Shown piece after piece: positions 1 through 8,135 of a stretch of 64,000 nucleotides of DNA. Every line of letters begins with the position of its first letter. Position 1 is the stretch's first letter. This stretch comes from Ktedonobacteria bacterium brp13 (GTDB lineage Bacteria; Chloroflexota; Ktedonobacteria; Ktedonobacterales; Ktedonobacteraceae): NCBI GenBank assembly GCA_015099395.1, contig AP024096.1, positions 7,977,485 to 8,041,484 on the forward strand, given 5' to 3'. The position numbers and the translations under genes are program-made. A model generated the notes under the pieces. That model made no database searches. It had not been told where the DNA came from and saw only the letters and a list, made by a program, of their open reading frames with translations.

Positions 1-118
1 GGCGAGTTTGCATCCATATATACCCCCAAGACGAATTGTAGAATGAAGCGCTCTTTCATAACTGTGAGCGCATAAGCTAGCGGAACAATAAGCAAAGTGC
101 AAGCCGGATGAAGGTTTA
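1..118. other. window edge, no gene seen
   Basis: Stretch downstream of the murE stop codon (murE reads leftward out of this window). I see no convincing reading frame or hairpin terminator, so murE may be followed by another cell-wall gene beyond the edge. Confidence 0.5.
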
Positions 119-1645
119 TCACAACCTTTGTTTTTGTAACTGTTCGCGCGCGACACGGCGGTCGTCCCAGGGGAGTTTCTCTCTACCCATGATAATGCTT
201 TGCTCATGTCCTTTGCCTGCTAGCAAGACAGTGTCACCTGGTTGTGCGTGTGCGAAGGCATTGGCGATCGCCTCTTGCCGGTCGGGGATGCAGAGGAAGT
301 CTTTCCCTTCGCGTTTCCCTGTTGTCTCTACCCCGGCGGCGATCTCACGCAAGATCTTTTCGCGATCTTCCTCGCGAGGATCCTCATCAGTAATAACGAT
401 GAAATCAGCCTTTTGTGCAGCTATCTGACCCATTATGGGGCGCTTTTGCGTATCACGCTCACCTGCGGAACCAAAGACAACAATCATCTTGCCACGGGTT
501 AGTGGGCGTAACGTGTTGATCACTTTCTCTAGACTATCGGCTGTATGGGCATAGTCTACAATGACCGCGTACGGCTGCCCCTCATCGATCGTCTCCATGC
601 GTCCGGCTACACCAGGCATGTTCGCCATGCCTCGTTCGATATCGGCAATGGAGATCCCTTGACTGTAGGCAGTGGCAATGGCTGCCAGGCTATTGCTGAT
701 ATTGAAGCGACCAACGAGCGTGGTCTCAATATGTGCTTCCGCATCAGGCAAGATGACCCGAAAACGTGTGCTATGAGCGTGCATCTCGATATCGATTGCG
801 CGTACTGCTGCTGGAGTATCGATACCATAATCTAAAATGGGTACCTGACAATACGGCTTCAGTATCTCATAGCTGATATCATCGCGGTTGAGAATAGCGA
901 CCGGTTGTGCACCCAGGCCTTTATCGCGTTGTGGATCCAGCATCTCAAAAAGGCGAGCTTTAGCACGGCGATAATTATCAAGTGTCTTATGGAAATCCAG
1001 ATGCTCATGGGTAATATTCGTGATGACACCAACATCGAAACGGCAACCACGTACACGCTCCAGAACCAGCCCATGCGAGGTCGCTTCAATCACGGCGTGG
1101 GTTGCGCCCGCATCTACGAAGCGGCGCAGGAACTCTTGTATTTCCAATGACTCCAGTGTACTTTGTCGGGTTGCATTCTCCCAATCCTGATTTGCGAGCC
1201 TGAAGTTAGCGGTCGTCATCATTCCATTAGATCTGCCAGCGATCTGAAAGAGCACGCTAATGAGGTTGCTCGTGGTTGTCTTGCCATCGGTGCCTGTGAC
1301 GCCGATCGTGCAGAGTTGCTGGGCTGGGAAACCGTAGTAGGCGCAGGCAAGATCCGCCAGAGCACTTCGCACATCGGCGACCTCGATGTATGGGATTGGT
1401 GCAGGTTGTAGATCTGTAGGAAGGGCCTCGCCCAGAGCTAGCACCGCGCCACGTTTTACCGCTTCATTCAGATAGTAACGTCCATCGGTATGTGTGCCTG
1501 GTACTGCAATAAACAGGCTCTGCTCCACGACCTTACGTGAATCATAAACCAGCCCTGTAAGTTCGCTGTGTGGATCGATAGAGCCTTCCTGATGAATGTG
1601 CAGCGGCTTTTGCTCTAATGAATCCAGTAATGTTTGTACTTGCAT
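119..1645 (-). CDS. murE: MurE-type UDP-MurNAc-tripeptide ligase
   Basis: Cytoplasmic ATP-dependent ligase that adds the third, diamino, residue to UDP-MurNAc-L-Ala-D-Glu in peptidoglycan synthesis. At 508 aa it has the usual Mur ligase length and three-domain order: UDP-binding N-domain, central ATPase with the GTDGKTT loop at residues 118-124, and C-terminal ligase domain. The motif that reads the incoming amino acid is DNPR in meso-diaminopimelate enzymes; here the aligned residues 421-424 read EDPR. Ktedonobacter walls are reported to contain ornithine, so the substrate could be L-ornithine rather than diaminopimelate; that is inference. The start is ATG with only A/T-rich sequence upstream and no clear ribosome binding site. 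It lies 129 bp from the stop of the gene upstream on the same strand. Confidence 0.95.
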   Translation of the reverse strand: MQVQTLLDSLEQKPLHIHQEGSIDPHSELTGLVYDSRKVVEQSLFIAVPGTHTDGRYYLNEAVKRGAVLALGEALPTDLQPAPIPYIEVADVRSALADLACAYYGFPAQQLCTIGVTGTDGKTTTSNLISVLFQIAGRSNGMMTTANFRLANQDWENATRQSTLESLEIQEFLRRFVDAGATHAVIEATSHGLVLERVRGCRFDVGVITNITHEHLDFHKTLDNYRRAKARLFEMLDPQRDKGLGAQPVAILNRDDISYEILKPYCQVPILDYGIDTPAAVRAIDIEMHAHSTRFRVILPDAEAHIETTLVGRFNISNSLAAIATAYSQGISIADIERGMANMPGVAGRMETIDEGQPYAVIVDYAHTADSLEKVINTLRPLTRGKMIVVFGSAGERDTQKRPIMGQIAAQKADFIVITDEDPREEDREKILREIAAGVETTGKREGKDFLCIPDRQEAIANAFAHAQPGDTVLLAGKGHEQSIIMGREKLPWDDRRVAREQLQKQRL

Positions 1646-1774
1646 AAAAATTTATTTAACCATCATTATATTTCGACGTAGGAAACGATCATACATCGCT
1701 CCCGGTGCGTGTTGCAGGTCAGAATGCTATAAACGCTATGACACATAGTATGAAAAATTATCAGAGAGAATGTT

Positions 1775-2824
1775 TTAATAAAAGATGGTACGTGTCCTAT
1801 GATAAGGATGCATCTCTTGTGCTCGCTGACCCAGTAGCCAGAGTCGCTGATCAATATCAGCCGCAGTGGTTGGCTGCCCATACTGCTGCAATGCTCTACG
1901 TAGTAACTCACAGGCCCAGACCGTGCAGGCTCGGATCTCAATCTCTTCAAGACTGCCGCTCGCAATCAATTCCTGATTGTCGACGCGGTATGCTAACGAA
2001 GAGTGATAGCCAAGGATGCCGTAATGGCGCAAGACCTGGGGCAGTTTATAATCAGCGAATATCGTCAACTGATCGATATTACTAAAGGCTCCCCAGTCTT
2101 TGCCTCCGAACGCTCCGTAGAGGTCTGCTACACAGATCTGTGCGCGTTTAAGAAAGCGAATTGGATAGTCCCTGTAGGTTGTGACATCGCGAAAAGACGG
2201 AAAGTCGCGCTCCAGTAACTGAACCAGTTGTGGTGTATCATAGTGCGCCTGCTCAATCGCATTGATGAACTGTCCATCATAGCGTTCCAGCAAGACGCGT
2301 CCAGTCTCGCGTGCATTCGCAACCCGTTGAGCAAAAAGCGGAATTGTCTCGTTCCCGCGAAAGATGCGCGCAACATCTGTTTCTGTGATGGTGCTTAAAT
2401 AGTGAGCATCCCATAGCGGCGTCCCCTCTTCAACCGCACGTTTCAGTGCGGCAGCCTCTGCCCAATAACCATTAAGCGTCTCTCCCTGATAATAAACAGT
2501 CCAACGTGGTTCATCTTTATCGGACCAGAAGCAGAAATTAAGTGCGTCTAGCAAGAGCATCCAGTTTACTGTACGTGCGCTACCTTCAGGTGATGCGTCG
2601 AAGAAATGATAGGTATTGTCCCAGAGCGAAGGTGCCTGCATGCTTTTGTTATCATGCATGTGCGCCCACTCTTTGGCTATGCGTTCAATCTGCTGCGGAT
2701 TGATCCAGACGTTCTCTCCTAGCTCAACGACTGTGCGTGTTGTGACAAGCACACCCAGGGGGTCTGTCGTATCTAACATATAGAGATCATCTTCCTCGTC
2801 ATGCCATGTTGTAAGCTTTGCCAT
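1775..2824 (-). CDS. qng1: queuosine 5'-phosphate N-glycosylase (DUF2419)
   Basis: Member of the Q-salvage family (DUF2419/QNG1), which hydrolyses queuosine 5'-monophosphate to release queuine for reuse in tRNA wobble modification. The 349-aa protein is full length for the family and is all-helical in appearance. Family landmarks are the YHFFD segment near residue 70, the aromatic block LDALNFCFWSD near residue 90, and the C-terminal stretch around FADYKLPQVLRHYGIL with the neighbouring FSNIDQLT. A homologue from the Chloroflexota species Sphaerobacter thermophilus is the characterised bacterial enzyme. A GAGAGG ribosome site lies just upstream of the ATG. A second ATG at codon 16 is possible but less well placed. 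No queuine transporter or tgt gene is next to it. Confidence 0.88.
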   Translation of the reverse strand: MAKLTTWHDEEDDLYMLDTTDPLGVLVTTRTVVELGENVWINPQQIERIAKEWAHMHDNKSMQAPSLWDNTYHFFDASPEGSARTVNWMLLLDALNFCFWSDKDEPRWTVYYQGETLNGYWAEAAALKRAVEEGTPLWDAHYLSTITETDVARIFRGNETIPLFAQRVANARETGRVLLERYDGQFINAIEQAHYDTPQLVQLLERDFPSFRDVTTYRDYPIRFLKRAQICVADLYGAFGGKDWGAFSNIDQLTIFADYKLPQVLRHYGILGYHSSLAYRVDNQELIASGSLEEIEIRACTVWACELLRRALQQYGQPTTAADIDQRLWLLGQRAQEMHPYHRTRTIFY

Positions 2825-3130
2825 ATTTACGCCTCTCGTTTCTCTGCCTTTCCCGCTTCGATTCTACAAACAAACCCCAGTTTCGTCAATGATTGGTCTA
2901 GAAAAAGAGAGATGTTATAGGTAATATCGGTTACTTTGCCCGCTTCCTTTGATGAATGGTAACGGTATGTTATGCAATTGCCTGAACAGGCATAATGATT
3001 GATTGTAGCTGTATATTCTGACATTATGTGAGATCAGCCTTTTTTTACTAAAGAAGAGTTTTACTGTTCCACGATTGTAGTCTATTACATGATAATCACA
3101 AATTTTTAGCGTGATATCGTGCTAGTAGCC

Positions 3131-3159
3131 TTGATTTTCTAAATTTATTATGTTACTCT
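3131..3159 (+). promoter_or_regulatory. candidate promoter of the peptide-pheromone-like operon
   Basis: TTGATT, 17-bp spacer, TACTCT, with TGT just before the -10 box (extended -10 pattern). It is followed by a leader of about 210 nt before the first gene. The match is only moderate. Confidence 0.35.
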
Positions 3160-3173
3160 TCTTATAAGAATTA

Positions 3174-3297
3174 GTAAGGTAATTCGAGCTTTTATGGTGA
3201 TTGATGTGCGCGGTTTACCAATTGATAGTAATTGTAAAAGCTACTTTTCCTTACAAGTGGAGTCCACCGTAAGCTTGAGTTCTTATGCAAGCTTCTA
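3174..3297 (+). repeat. inverted repeats in the 5' leader
   Basis: A two-step long-range stem is visible: GTAAGG (3174-3179) with CCTTAC (3249-3254), and inside it AGCTTTTA (3187-3194) with TAAAAGCT (3235-3242). Then come the short palindrome GTGGA-G-TCCAC (3257-3267) and a 7-bp hairpin AAGCTTG/CAAGCTT ending near 3297. All lie between the predicted promoter and the peptide gene. They do not match a riboswitch class I know. Confidence 0.4.
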
Positions 3298-3373
3298 AAT
3301 GTCTCCACTATGACCGTACTTTTGTAGCTCGACCCCCTTTATTTACCTTTTTATTAAGAGGAAAGAGAGACTC

Positions 3374-3580
3374 ATGGAAGAGAAACAGATTCAAGAGTTC
3401 GTTCATCGTGCATGCAACGACGAGTCACTACGCACAGAGCTGTCCCATGACTTTGACGGTGTTATGGTGAAAGAGGGCTTCTCGTCACGCGTTGCTAGCG
3501 TTTTGAAGCGCCTTACTCCTCAATTGCTGGCTCATGAAGGTGCAGCGGAACGTCAGGGCCTTGCCTGGTGGACTATCTAA
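3374..3580 (+). CDS. ComX-like precursor peptide (putative prenylated signal)
   Basis: Small 68-aa protein preceded by a purine-rich ribosome site (AGAGGAAAGAGAG). It reads as an amphipathic leader of about 55 residues with a short C-terminal tail. The tail ends Leu63-Ala-Trp65-Trp66-Thr-Ile68, so a Trp sits third from the C-terminus. That is the position of the prenylated Trp in Bacillus subtilis 168 ComX. The N-terminal pattern (Ile-x-x-Phe-Val, then acidic-Leu-x-x-x-Leu, then a Gly-Phe and Val-Leu-Lys helix) follows the general ComX outline and also recalls Nif11-type RiPP leaders. The gene directly precedes an isoprenyl transferase-like gene and a membrane kinase, as expected for a signal peptide. 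No sequence search was possible; it could instead be a different RiPP precursor or an unrelated small protein. Confidence 0.6.
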   Translation: MEEKQIQEFVHRACNDESLRTELSHDFDGVMVKEGFSSRVASVLKRLTPQLLAHEGAAERQGLAWWTI

Positions 3581-3623
3581 GTACGATATTTGTTATTATG
3601 AATTGAGAGGGAGATGGTTATTC

Positions 3624-4670
3624 TTGAACATTTTTCCGACCCAAAAGGAAGAAAGCCAACCTTCTTCCTCTCTCTTTGTCGCAACTCAAGATATGCTCCG
3701 CGAGGAGTTTTATCGTTGTATTGAGACCTTACATCCTGCTTTGCGTGCTGATCTGTTACTCGCCCTTCAATCTCCTGGTAAGCTACTTAGCCAGACAGCG
3801 TATTTACCGGCACTGCCAGCTGGCTCCTGGGCTCTTCTTGTGTTCTATAGTGGTCTCTGTGTGAACACTCAGGTATCTCAGACGACATTGTATCGGCGAC
3901 TTTATCGTACTGGTGTTGCAGTAGAATGTTTTATCTGTGCACTGGATCTGCTTGATGATGTTGAAGATGGAGATCAGACACCGATCATAGAAGCTATTGG
4001 TATCCCTCGTGCTTTAAATGTTGCCACCGCTCTCCTTGCGCTTGCGCAGCAAGCTCTCCTCTCTTTGGAAGATACGTCTCCCCTCCTTAAAGCACAACTC
4101 TCCCTAGTGCTTCAGAACGCATTATTGCAGGCGACGGAAGGACAACATCGTGATCTTGTCGCTGAATCGCAACCTGCCAGTGATTTTACACAACAAGATT
4201 GTATCGATATCGCAGCGCAAAAAGCCGGTTCTCTGATGAGCCTTGCCTGTTCGATCGGTGTCTTGTGTGTAGAGGTGCCAGAAGAAGTGTATCAGAAATT
4301 TGCTCAAATAGGACATTTAGTTGGAATTGCGGCTCAACTTGACAATGATAGTCACGATTTGTATTATCTCATACATACAGGCAATAAAAAGGATCATGCT
4401 CAACCGTATCCTACGACGGTAAAGACTGATCTTATACGAGGGAAGAAGACATTGCCTCTGGTGCTGGCACACCAACAACGTGATGATTTATCTGAAGTGC
4501 TCTCGCCTGCAGATGTAGCTACACGCCAGCAACTCTTTTCTGAAGCAATCTATACATCCTGGGGTGTAAGCTTACTCTACCAGGAGCGTGCGCTAGAATG
4601 TTTGCGTCAAATCGAAAAAGAATATGCGATCTCTCCCGAATTGCGCGCTCTCCTACGCATGAGCAATTAA
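3624..4670 (+). CDS. isoprenyl diphosphate synthase-like protein (ComQ-like transferase)
   Basis: All-helical protein of the trans-isoprenyl diphosphate synthase fold. The first Asp-rich motif DDVED is intact (codons 3954-3968). The second is altered: where housekeeping enzymes have DDxxD, this one reads DNDSHD (codons 4341-4358). A Gly-Lys-Lys-Thr-Leu-Pro-Leu segment typical of the family follows. An altered second motif fits a ComQ-type peptide prenyltransferase better than a chain-elongating synthase, but is not proof. The frame is open upstream to an ATG at 3534 inside the peptide gene. I prefer TTG 3624, which follows GGGAG by 10 nt and lies 43 bp after the peptide stop, giving 348 aa. 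ATG 3693 is a third option. Its neighbours are the ComX-like peptide and a polytopic histidine kinase. Confidence 0.8.
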   Translation: MNIFPTQKEESQPSSSLFVATQDMLREEFYRCIETLHPALRADLLLALQSPGKLLSQTAYLPALPAGSWALLVFYSGLCVNTQVSQTTLYRRLYRTGVAVECFICALDLLDDVEDGDQTPIIEAIGIPRALNVATALLALAQQALLSLEDTSPLLKAQLSLVLQNALLQATEGQHRDLVAESQPASDFTQQDCIDIAAQKAGSLMSLACSIGVLCVEVPEEVYQKFAQIGHLVGIAAQLDNDSHDLYYLIHTGNKKDHAQPYPTTVKTDLIRGKKTLPLVLAHQQRDDLSEVLSPADVATRQQLFSEAIYTSWGVSLLYQERALECLRQIEKEYAISPELRALLRMSN

Positions 4671-4729
4671 TGCCGGAGGAGCTACCATAACGCATTTGTG
4701 AGCTACTGGTATGAGGCGTATCTGCTATT

Positions 4730-7657
4730 ATGCTATTAAAAATGAGGCGTATACTCGTTGTTATCTTTGCATTTATTATCTATATTGCTCTACTCACCGA
4801 TACGAATTTAGCTGCTATTTCGTCTGGGCAAATATTGCATGTGTACTTTGCCACTTCTGCCTTGAGTGCTCTCATCTTTCTATCGGTTGGCTCTTTTGTC
4901 TGGTTATATGCGAGCGATCGGCGTGTTGCTTTGTCCCTACTGGGTTTTTGTTTTGCTTTAATGGTGACATTCAGTGTTGAGAACCGATCCCCCGATGATC
5001 GTATTCTCATCTGCCTTGGTGAGATTGGCAGTGTTGGCGCGATCCTCTGTCTGTCTTATCTGCTCATCGTATTTCCATCGCGTGGCCGTCAAGTCAGCTT
5101 TTCTTTCTCGCTAATGGATGGAGATGCGCAGCGTCCATGGCTTGGAAAGTGTGTGCTCGGTATCTCCTCACTTTTAGGTATCGTGCTGGTGGTGCTCTCG
5201 ATCTATGCTACATTCATAGAGTCTCACTATTATAATTTGATACTCATGGCGAATTACATTTTTTTTGTCATTATCCTGATCGTTGTCCTGGCTCATACAA
5301 GGATCTTTTTTCTTCGCTCTGCTACCCGTAGAGATCGTCAGCAACTCTTCTTATTTGTCTGGGGTATCATTATTGCTGCGGCTCCCCTGCTATTTTTGTC
5401 ATTGGTGCCTTTGCTCTTCAACTTTAATTATGCTATAGATCCGCGCATTAGCTCTGTAACGATGTGTTTCTTTCCTCTGGCTCTTGGCTACTCGATCTTG
5501 CGCTATCAAATCCTTGTTTTTGATACGTATGTGCGGCGCGTCGTTTCGACTGTAGCAGGGATAGCTTTTGTAATTATCTGTGTGGCTGCTATTGTCGCGC
5601 TCGGTAGTAGAGGTATCCTGCCATACCTGTGGGCACATAAGCCCCACTACGAGGTGTATCCGCTCTATATATTTGTGGTCTCTGGTCTGTCTGCTTTTGT
5701 CGCTCCGTTCGCCTTGTGGTTCGCTCGATTGGTGACGGAGCGTCTCTTCTTTCGTGAGATTTTGCATTATCAACGTGTGCTGAACGAACCTTTCCTGGTT
5801 ACCGATGAGGTTATGAGCGTAGATGATGCGGCCAGCTTGATTACATCGGCGGCTGTGCATACATTTAACACGTCGTCGGCCTGTGTCTTCTCATTTGACG
5901 AGGAGCATGGCTTGTTTGTGCTGTATCCAGAACTAGAGGAGGAACCTCGTGATACTGTTCGGCGAACATTGCTTGCTTCATTGCAGCGTCGTATCGCTCC
6001 TGTTGCCAGTGAAGAGCAGCATCATGCGGCACTTCAAGCGTGTTTGCCCCTGTTCGAACGTCTCGCTGTTGCTCGTCGTCCGTTGCTTCTGAGTGAGGCA
6101 TTACGCTCAGCGAGTGAGGATCCGGTTGGCGTGCGGCGCTATCTATCGGTGGATTCGCCCTTAGAAGGAGAAGATTGGCTGCTGGCACCGCTGCGTGCAC
6201 AAGGAAAGATAATCGGGCTATTGGTGCTGGGTGAGCGTGGTGACCAGCAGCCCTATGCAGGACCCGATCTGGAAGCGGCACATTGGCTGTTGAATCGTTT
6301 CTCACCTGTTCTGGAAGCGGCACGTCTTTATGAGCGTGCACATCAGAATGCAGCATTGCTGAATCGACTCTATCATGTCAGTATGATGCCTGGCTATGCG
6401 TTTAAGACTATCGAGGAGGCTGCACGTATCTATACACGCGTGGCGGCTGAATCGACAATGGCGACGGCGGAGATCTGGTTGTGTGAGGGTAAGAATAGTG
6501 TGCGCCGTGCCGCAGTAGTAAACGTAGCCGGTGACTTTGACGAGCAAGCCTCCCTTTTTAAGCAGGATCATCTCATACTGCCTCGTATGAATGACTGGCA
6601 ACCATATTTCTTTCGGGGTGAAGATAGCGCGCATCTCTCGTCTGAAGTCGTGCTACCATCGTGTTTGCCATCTCCTCCTGCAAAGGCATTTGCCTGGCTC
6701 CCTCTACAAAAAGATATGCGGCATCTGGGTATCTTGATGATCGCCTATGACGGATATCATAGCTTTGCTCGTGAGGAGATGCGGGTGTTGGAGATGTTTG
6801 CGAATCAGTATGTGGCAACCCTTGAGAATGTACGTATGACGAACGATCTACTGGAATACAATGAACGTTTACAGGAAGTGGATAGCTTAAAAGATCAGTT
6901 TATGACGACTGCATCTCATGAGTTACGCACACCGTTAACGACGGTGGCAGGCTATATCGAACTGCTCAATCAATACCAGGGAGAACTGCCAGGTGAGATG
7001 CGAGCTGATTTTATTGAGAAGGCCAGGCGTGGTTGCGATGAGTTGACGCTGCTGATCAATAACATCACTGATGCGAGCCAGGTGAGCGTCGATGTTGAGC
7101 ATATTCGTCTGCGTCCGATAATGTTGCCGGTGCTGATTGATGACGTCCTGGAGATCGTGGAGACGATGTTAAATAGTGAGCAACGCCAGATCAACGTCTC
7201 GCTAGCCCCCGATGTCAGCGTAGTCGCTGATGAGATTCGTTTGCGTCAGGTATTGATGAATCTGCTTAATAATGCGTTGAAGTATTCAGACGAGAGAACA
7301 GCAATTGACATCTCCTCACAGGTGGAAGGCCAGTATGTGTTCATTACTGTGAGTGATCATGGTATGGGTATTCCGCTTGATGAGCAGATGGATATCTTTG
7401 AACGCTTTATGCGCATGGAGCGTGACATGAATAGTCCAGTGCGTGGAGCTGGCCTGGGTCTATATATCTGTCGCCAGCTTATCGAGGCTATGGGTGGGCA
7501 GATCTGGGTAGAGAGTAGTGGTCGTGTGGGAGAGGGGAGTCGCTTCATCTTTTCATTGTGTAAAGCGGTTGAGTCGCACAGCGTAGAAGGCCAGCAGTAT
7601 GCAAGCATCCACCCTTCCGTCGTAGCCGGTGATGTAATGAAGCCATCTGTGAGCTAA
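4730..7657 (+). CDS. polytopic sensor histidine kinase (candidate peptide receptor)
   Basis: 975-aa membrane kinase. Residues 1-335 hold about nine to ten hydrophobic segments, including a PLALGYSILRYQILVFD stretch near 250 that resembles the end of the ComP sensor domain in layout. Next come one or two GAF-like regions (about 355-690), a short coiled coil, a HisKA domain with the phospho-accepting His730 in SHELRTPLT, and a HATPase domain (N box NLLNNALKYSD near 844, GAGLGLYIC near 906). Bacillus ComP uses the HisKA_3 class, so this kinase is not a simple orthologue. The start may be ATG 4730 or ATG 4742; the 11-bp sequence ATGAGGCGTAT occurs at 4711 and again at 4742. It follows the transferase gene by 59 bp. 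No response regulator is adjacent. Confidence 0.9.
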   Translation: MLLKMRRILVVIFAFIIYIALLTDTNLAAISSGQILHVYFATSALSALIFLSVGSFVWLYASDRRVALSLLGFCFALMVTFSVENRSPDDRILICLGEIGSVGAILCLSYLLIVFPSRGRQVSFSFSLMDGDAQRPWLGKCVLGISSLLGIVLVVLSIYATFIESHYYNLILMANYIFFVIILIVVLAHTRIFFLRSATRRDRQQLFLFVWGIIIAAAPLLFLSLVPLLFNFNYAIDPRISSVTMCFFPLALGYSILRYQILVFDTYVRRVVSTVAGIAFVIICVAAIVALGSRGILPYLWAHKPHYEVYPLYIFVVSGLSAFVAPFALWFARLVTERLFFREILHYQRVLNEPFLVTDEVMSVDDAASLITSAAVHTFNTSSACVFSFDEEHGLFVLYPELEEEPRDTVRRTLLASLQRRIAPVASEEQHHAALQACLPLFERLAVARRPLLLSEALRSASEDPVGVRRYLSVDSPLEGEDWLLAPLRAQGKIIGLLVLGERGDQQPYAGPDLEAAHWLLNRFSPVLEAARLYERAHQNAALLNRLYHVSMMPGYAFKTIEEAARIYTRVAAESTMATAEIWLCEGKNSVRRAAVVNVAGDFDEQASLFKQDHLILPRMNDWQPYFFRGEDSAHLSSEVVLPSCLPSPPAKAFAWLPLQKDMRHLGILMIAYDGYHSFAREEMRVLEMFANQYVATLENVRMTNDLLEYNERLQEVDSLKDQFMTTASHELRTPLTTVAGYIELLNQYQGELPGEMRADFIEKARRGCDELTLLINNITDASQVSVDVEHIRLRPIMLPVLIDDVLEIVETMLNSEQRQINVSLAPDVSVVADEIRLRQVLMNLLNNALKYSDERTAIDISSQVEGQYVFITVSDHGMGIPLDEQMDIFERFMRMERDMNSPVRGAGLGLYICRQLIEAMGGQIWVESSGRVGEGSRFIFSLCKAVESHSVEGQQYASIHPSVVAGDVMKPSVS

Positions 7658-7768
7658 AGATATACGGATATGTAAGGGGTACCCGGTTTCTTGCTACACA
7701 ACGTCATTCTCATGAACGTATATAGAGAGTATATGCGTAGAGAATTTCGAGTGCAGGAGAAAAAGCGT

Positions 7769-8044
7769 ATGGCTATGATGCGCCGGACATCTACTAGTAT
7801 TACATCCCGTCAACTGGAAGTGCTGGCATTTCTAGCACGGCGTGAGCACTGGCTTGTAGGTGAGGTCGCATCCGCTCTAGGGGTAAGTTCAGCGGCGGCG
7901 ACAAAAGCGATTGCGCGACTTGAGCGCAAGGGTCTGGTAACACGATCAGTAGATATAATGGATCGACGATGCGTCAATGTGCGTATTACACGGGCTGGCT
8001 CTGATGCAGTGAGGCAGGTTGGACAGGTTGCTAGATCTGTATAG
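7769..8044 (+). CDS. small MarR-like winged-helix regulator
   Basis: DNA-binding protein of MarR type reduced to the winged-helix core: helix-turn-helix around VGEVASALGVSSAAATKAI, and a wing with the family pattern Asp-x-x-Asp-Arg-Arg-x-x-x-Val-x-Ile-Thr-x-x-Gly. AGGAG lies 9 nt before ATG 7769, giving 91 aa. The frame is open back to 7691, but that start has no ribosome site. The short form lacks the long helices MarR proteins use for dimerisation. It starts 111 bp after the kinase stop on the same strand, so it may be the last gene of the peptide-signalling operon and a possible output, although nothing shows phosphorylation control. Confidence 0.72.
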   Translation: MAMMRRTSTSITSRQLEVLAFLARREHWLVGEVASALGVSSAAATKAIARLERKGLVTRSVDIMDRRCVNVRITRAGSDAVRQVGQVARSV

Positions 8045-8087
8045 AGCATGAACGTTTTTAAGTAGCATATTGTCTGGGATGGCAAAA

Positions 8088-8135
8088 CGGAAGTGCTTCC
8101 ATGAGACCCCTTCATGGAAGACTAAGAAACTTCCG
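8088..8135. repeat. nested inverted repeat between convergent genes
   Basis: CGGAAGT (8088-8094) pairs with ACTTCCG (8129-8135), and CTTCCATGA (8096-8104) with TCATGGAAG (8112-8120). It lies between the MarR-like gene and the end of the sigma gene and overlaps the last codons of the latter. It may act as a shared terminator, though it has no T-run. Confidence 0.45.

Larger units (their letters stand above)
2825..3373. other. AT-rich intergenic region and leader
   Basis: Divergent intergenic region between the queuosine salvage gene (minus) and the peptide gene at 3374 (plus). It holds a candidate promoter at 3131-3159 and three inverted repeats at 3174-3297. An open frame of 65 codons on the minus strand (2827-3024) has no ribosome site and is not called. 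Confidence 0.6.

Noticed and set aside
2827..3024. 65-codon open frame on the minus strand before the queuosine salvage gene
   Set aside because: No ribosome site and no recognisable composition; it overlaps a likely promoter region.
3374..3580. Reading the small peptide as a nitrogen-fixation Nif11 protein
   Set aside because: The leader is only loosely similar, there is no radical-SAM or lanthionine enzyme nearby, and the neighbouring transferase and kinase fit a ComX-type signal better.
3534..3623. N-terminal extension of the transferase from ATG 3534
   Set aside because: It overlaps the peptide gene and has no ribosome site; TTG 3624 is better placed.
5399..5860. 153-codon frame antisense to the histidine kinase
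   Set aside because: Shadow of the kinase coding sequence; low-complexity His/Arg-rich translation.
7691..7768. Longer N-terminus for the MarR-like protein
   Set aside because: Ribosome site AGGAG fits ATG 7769; the extra 26 residues do not look like MarR helices.
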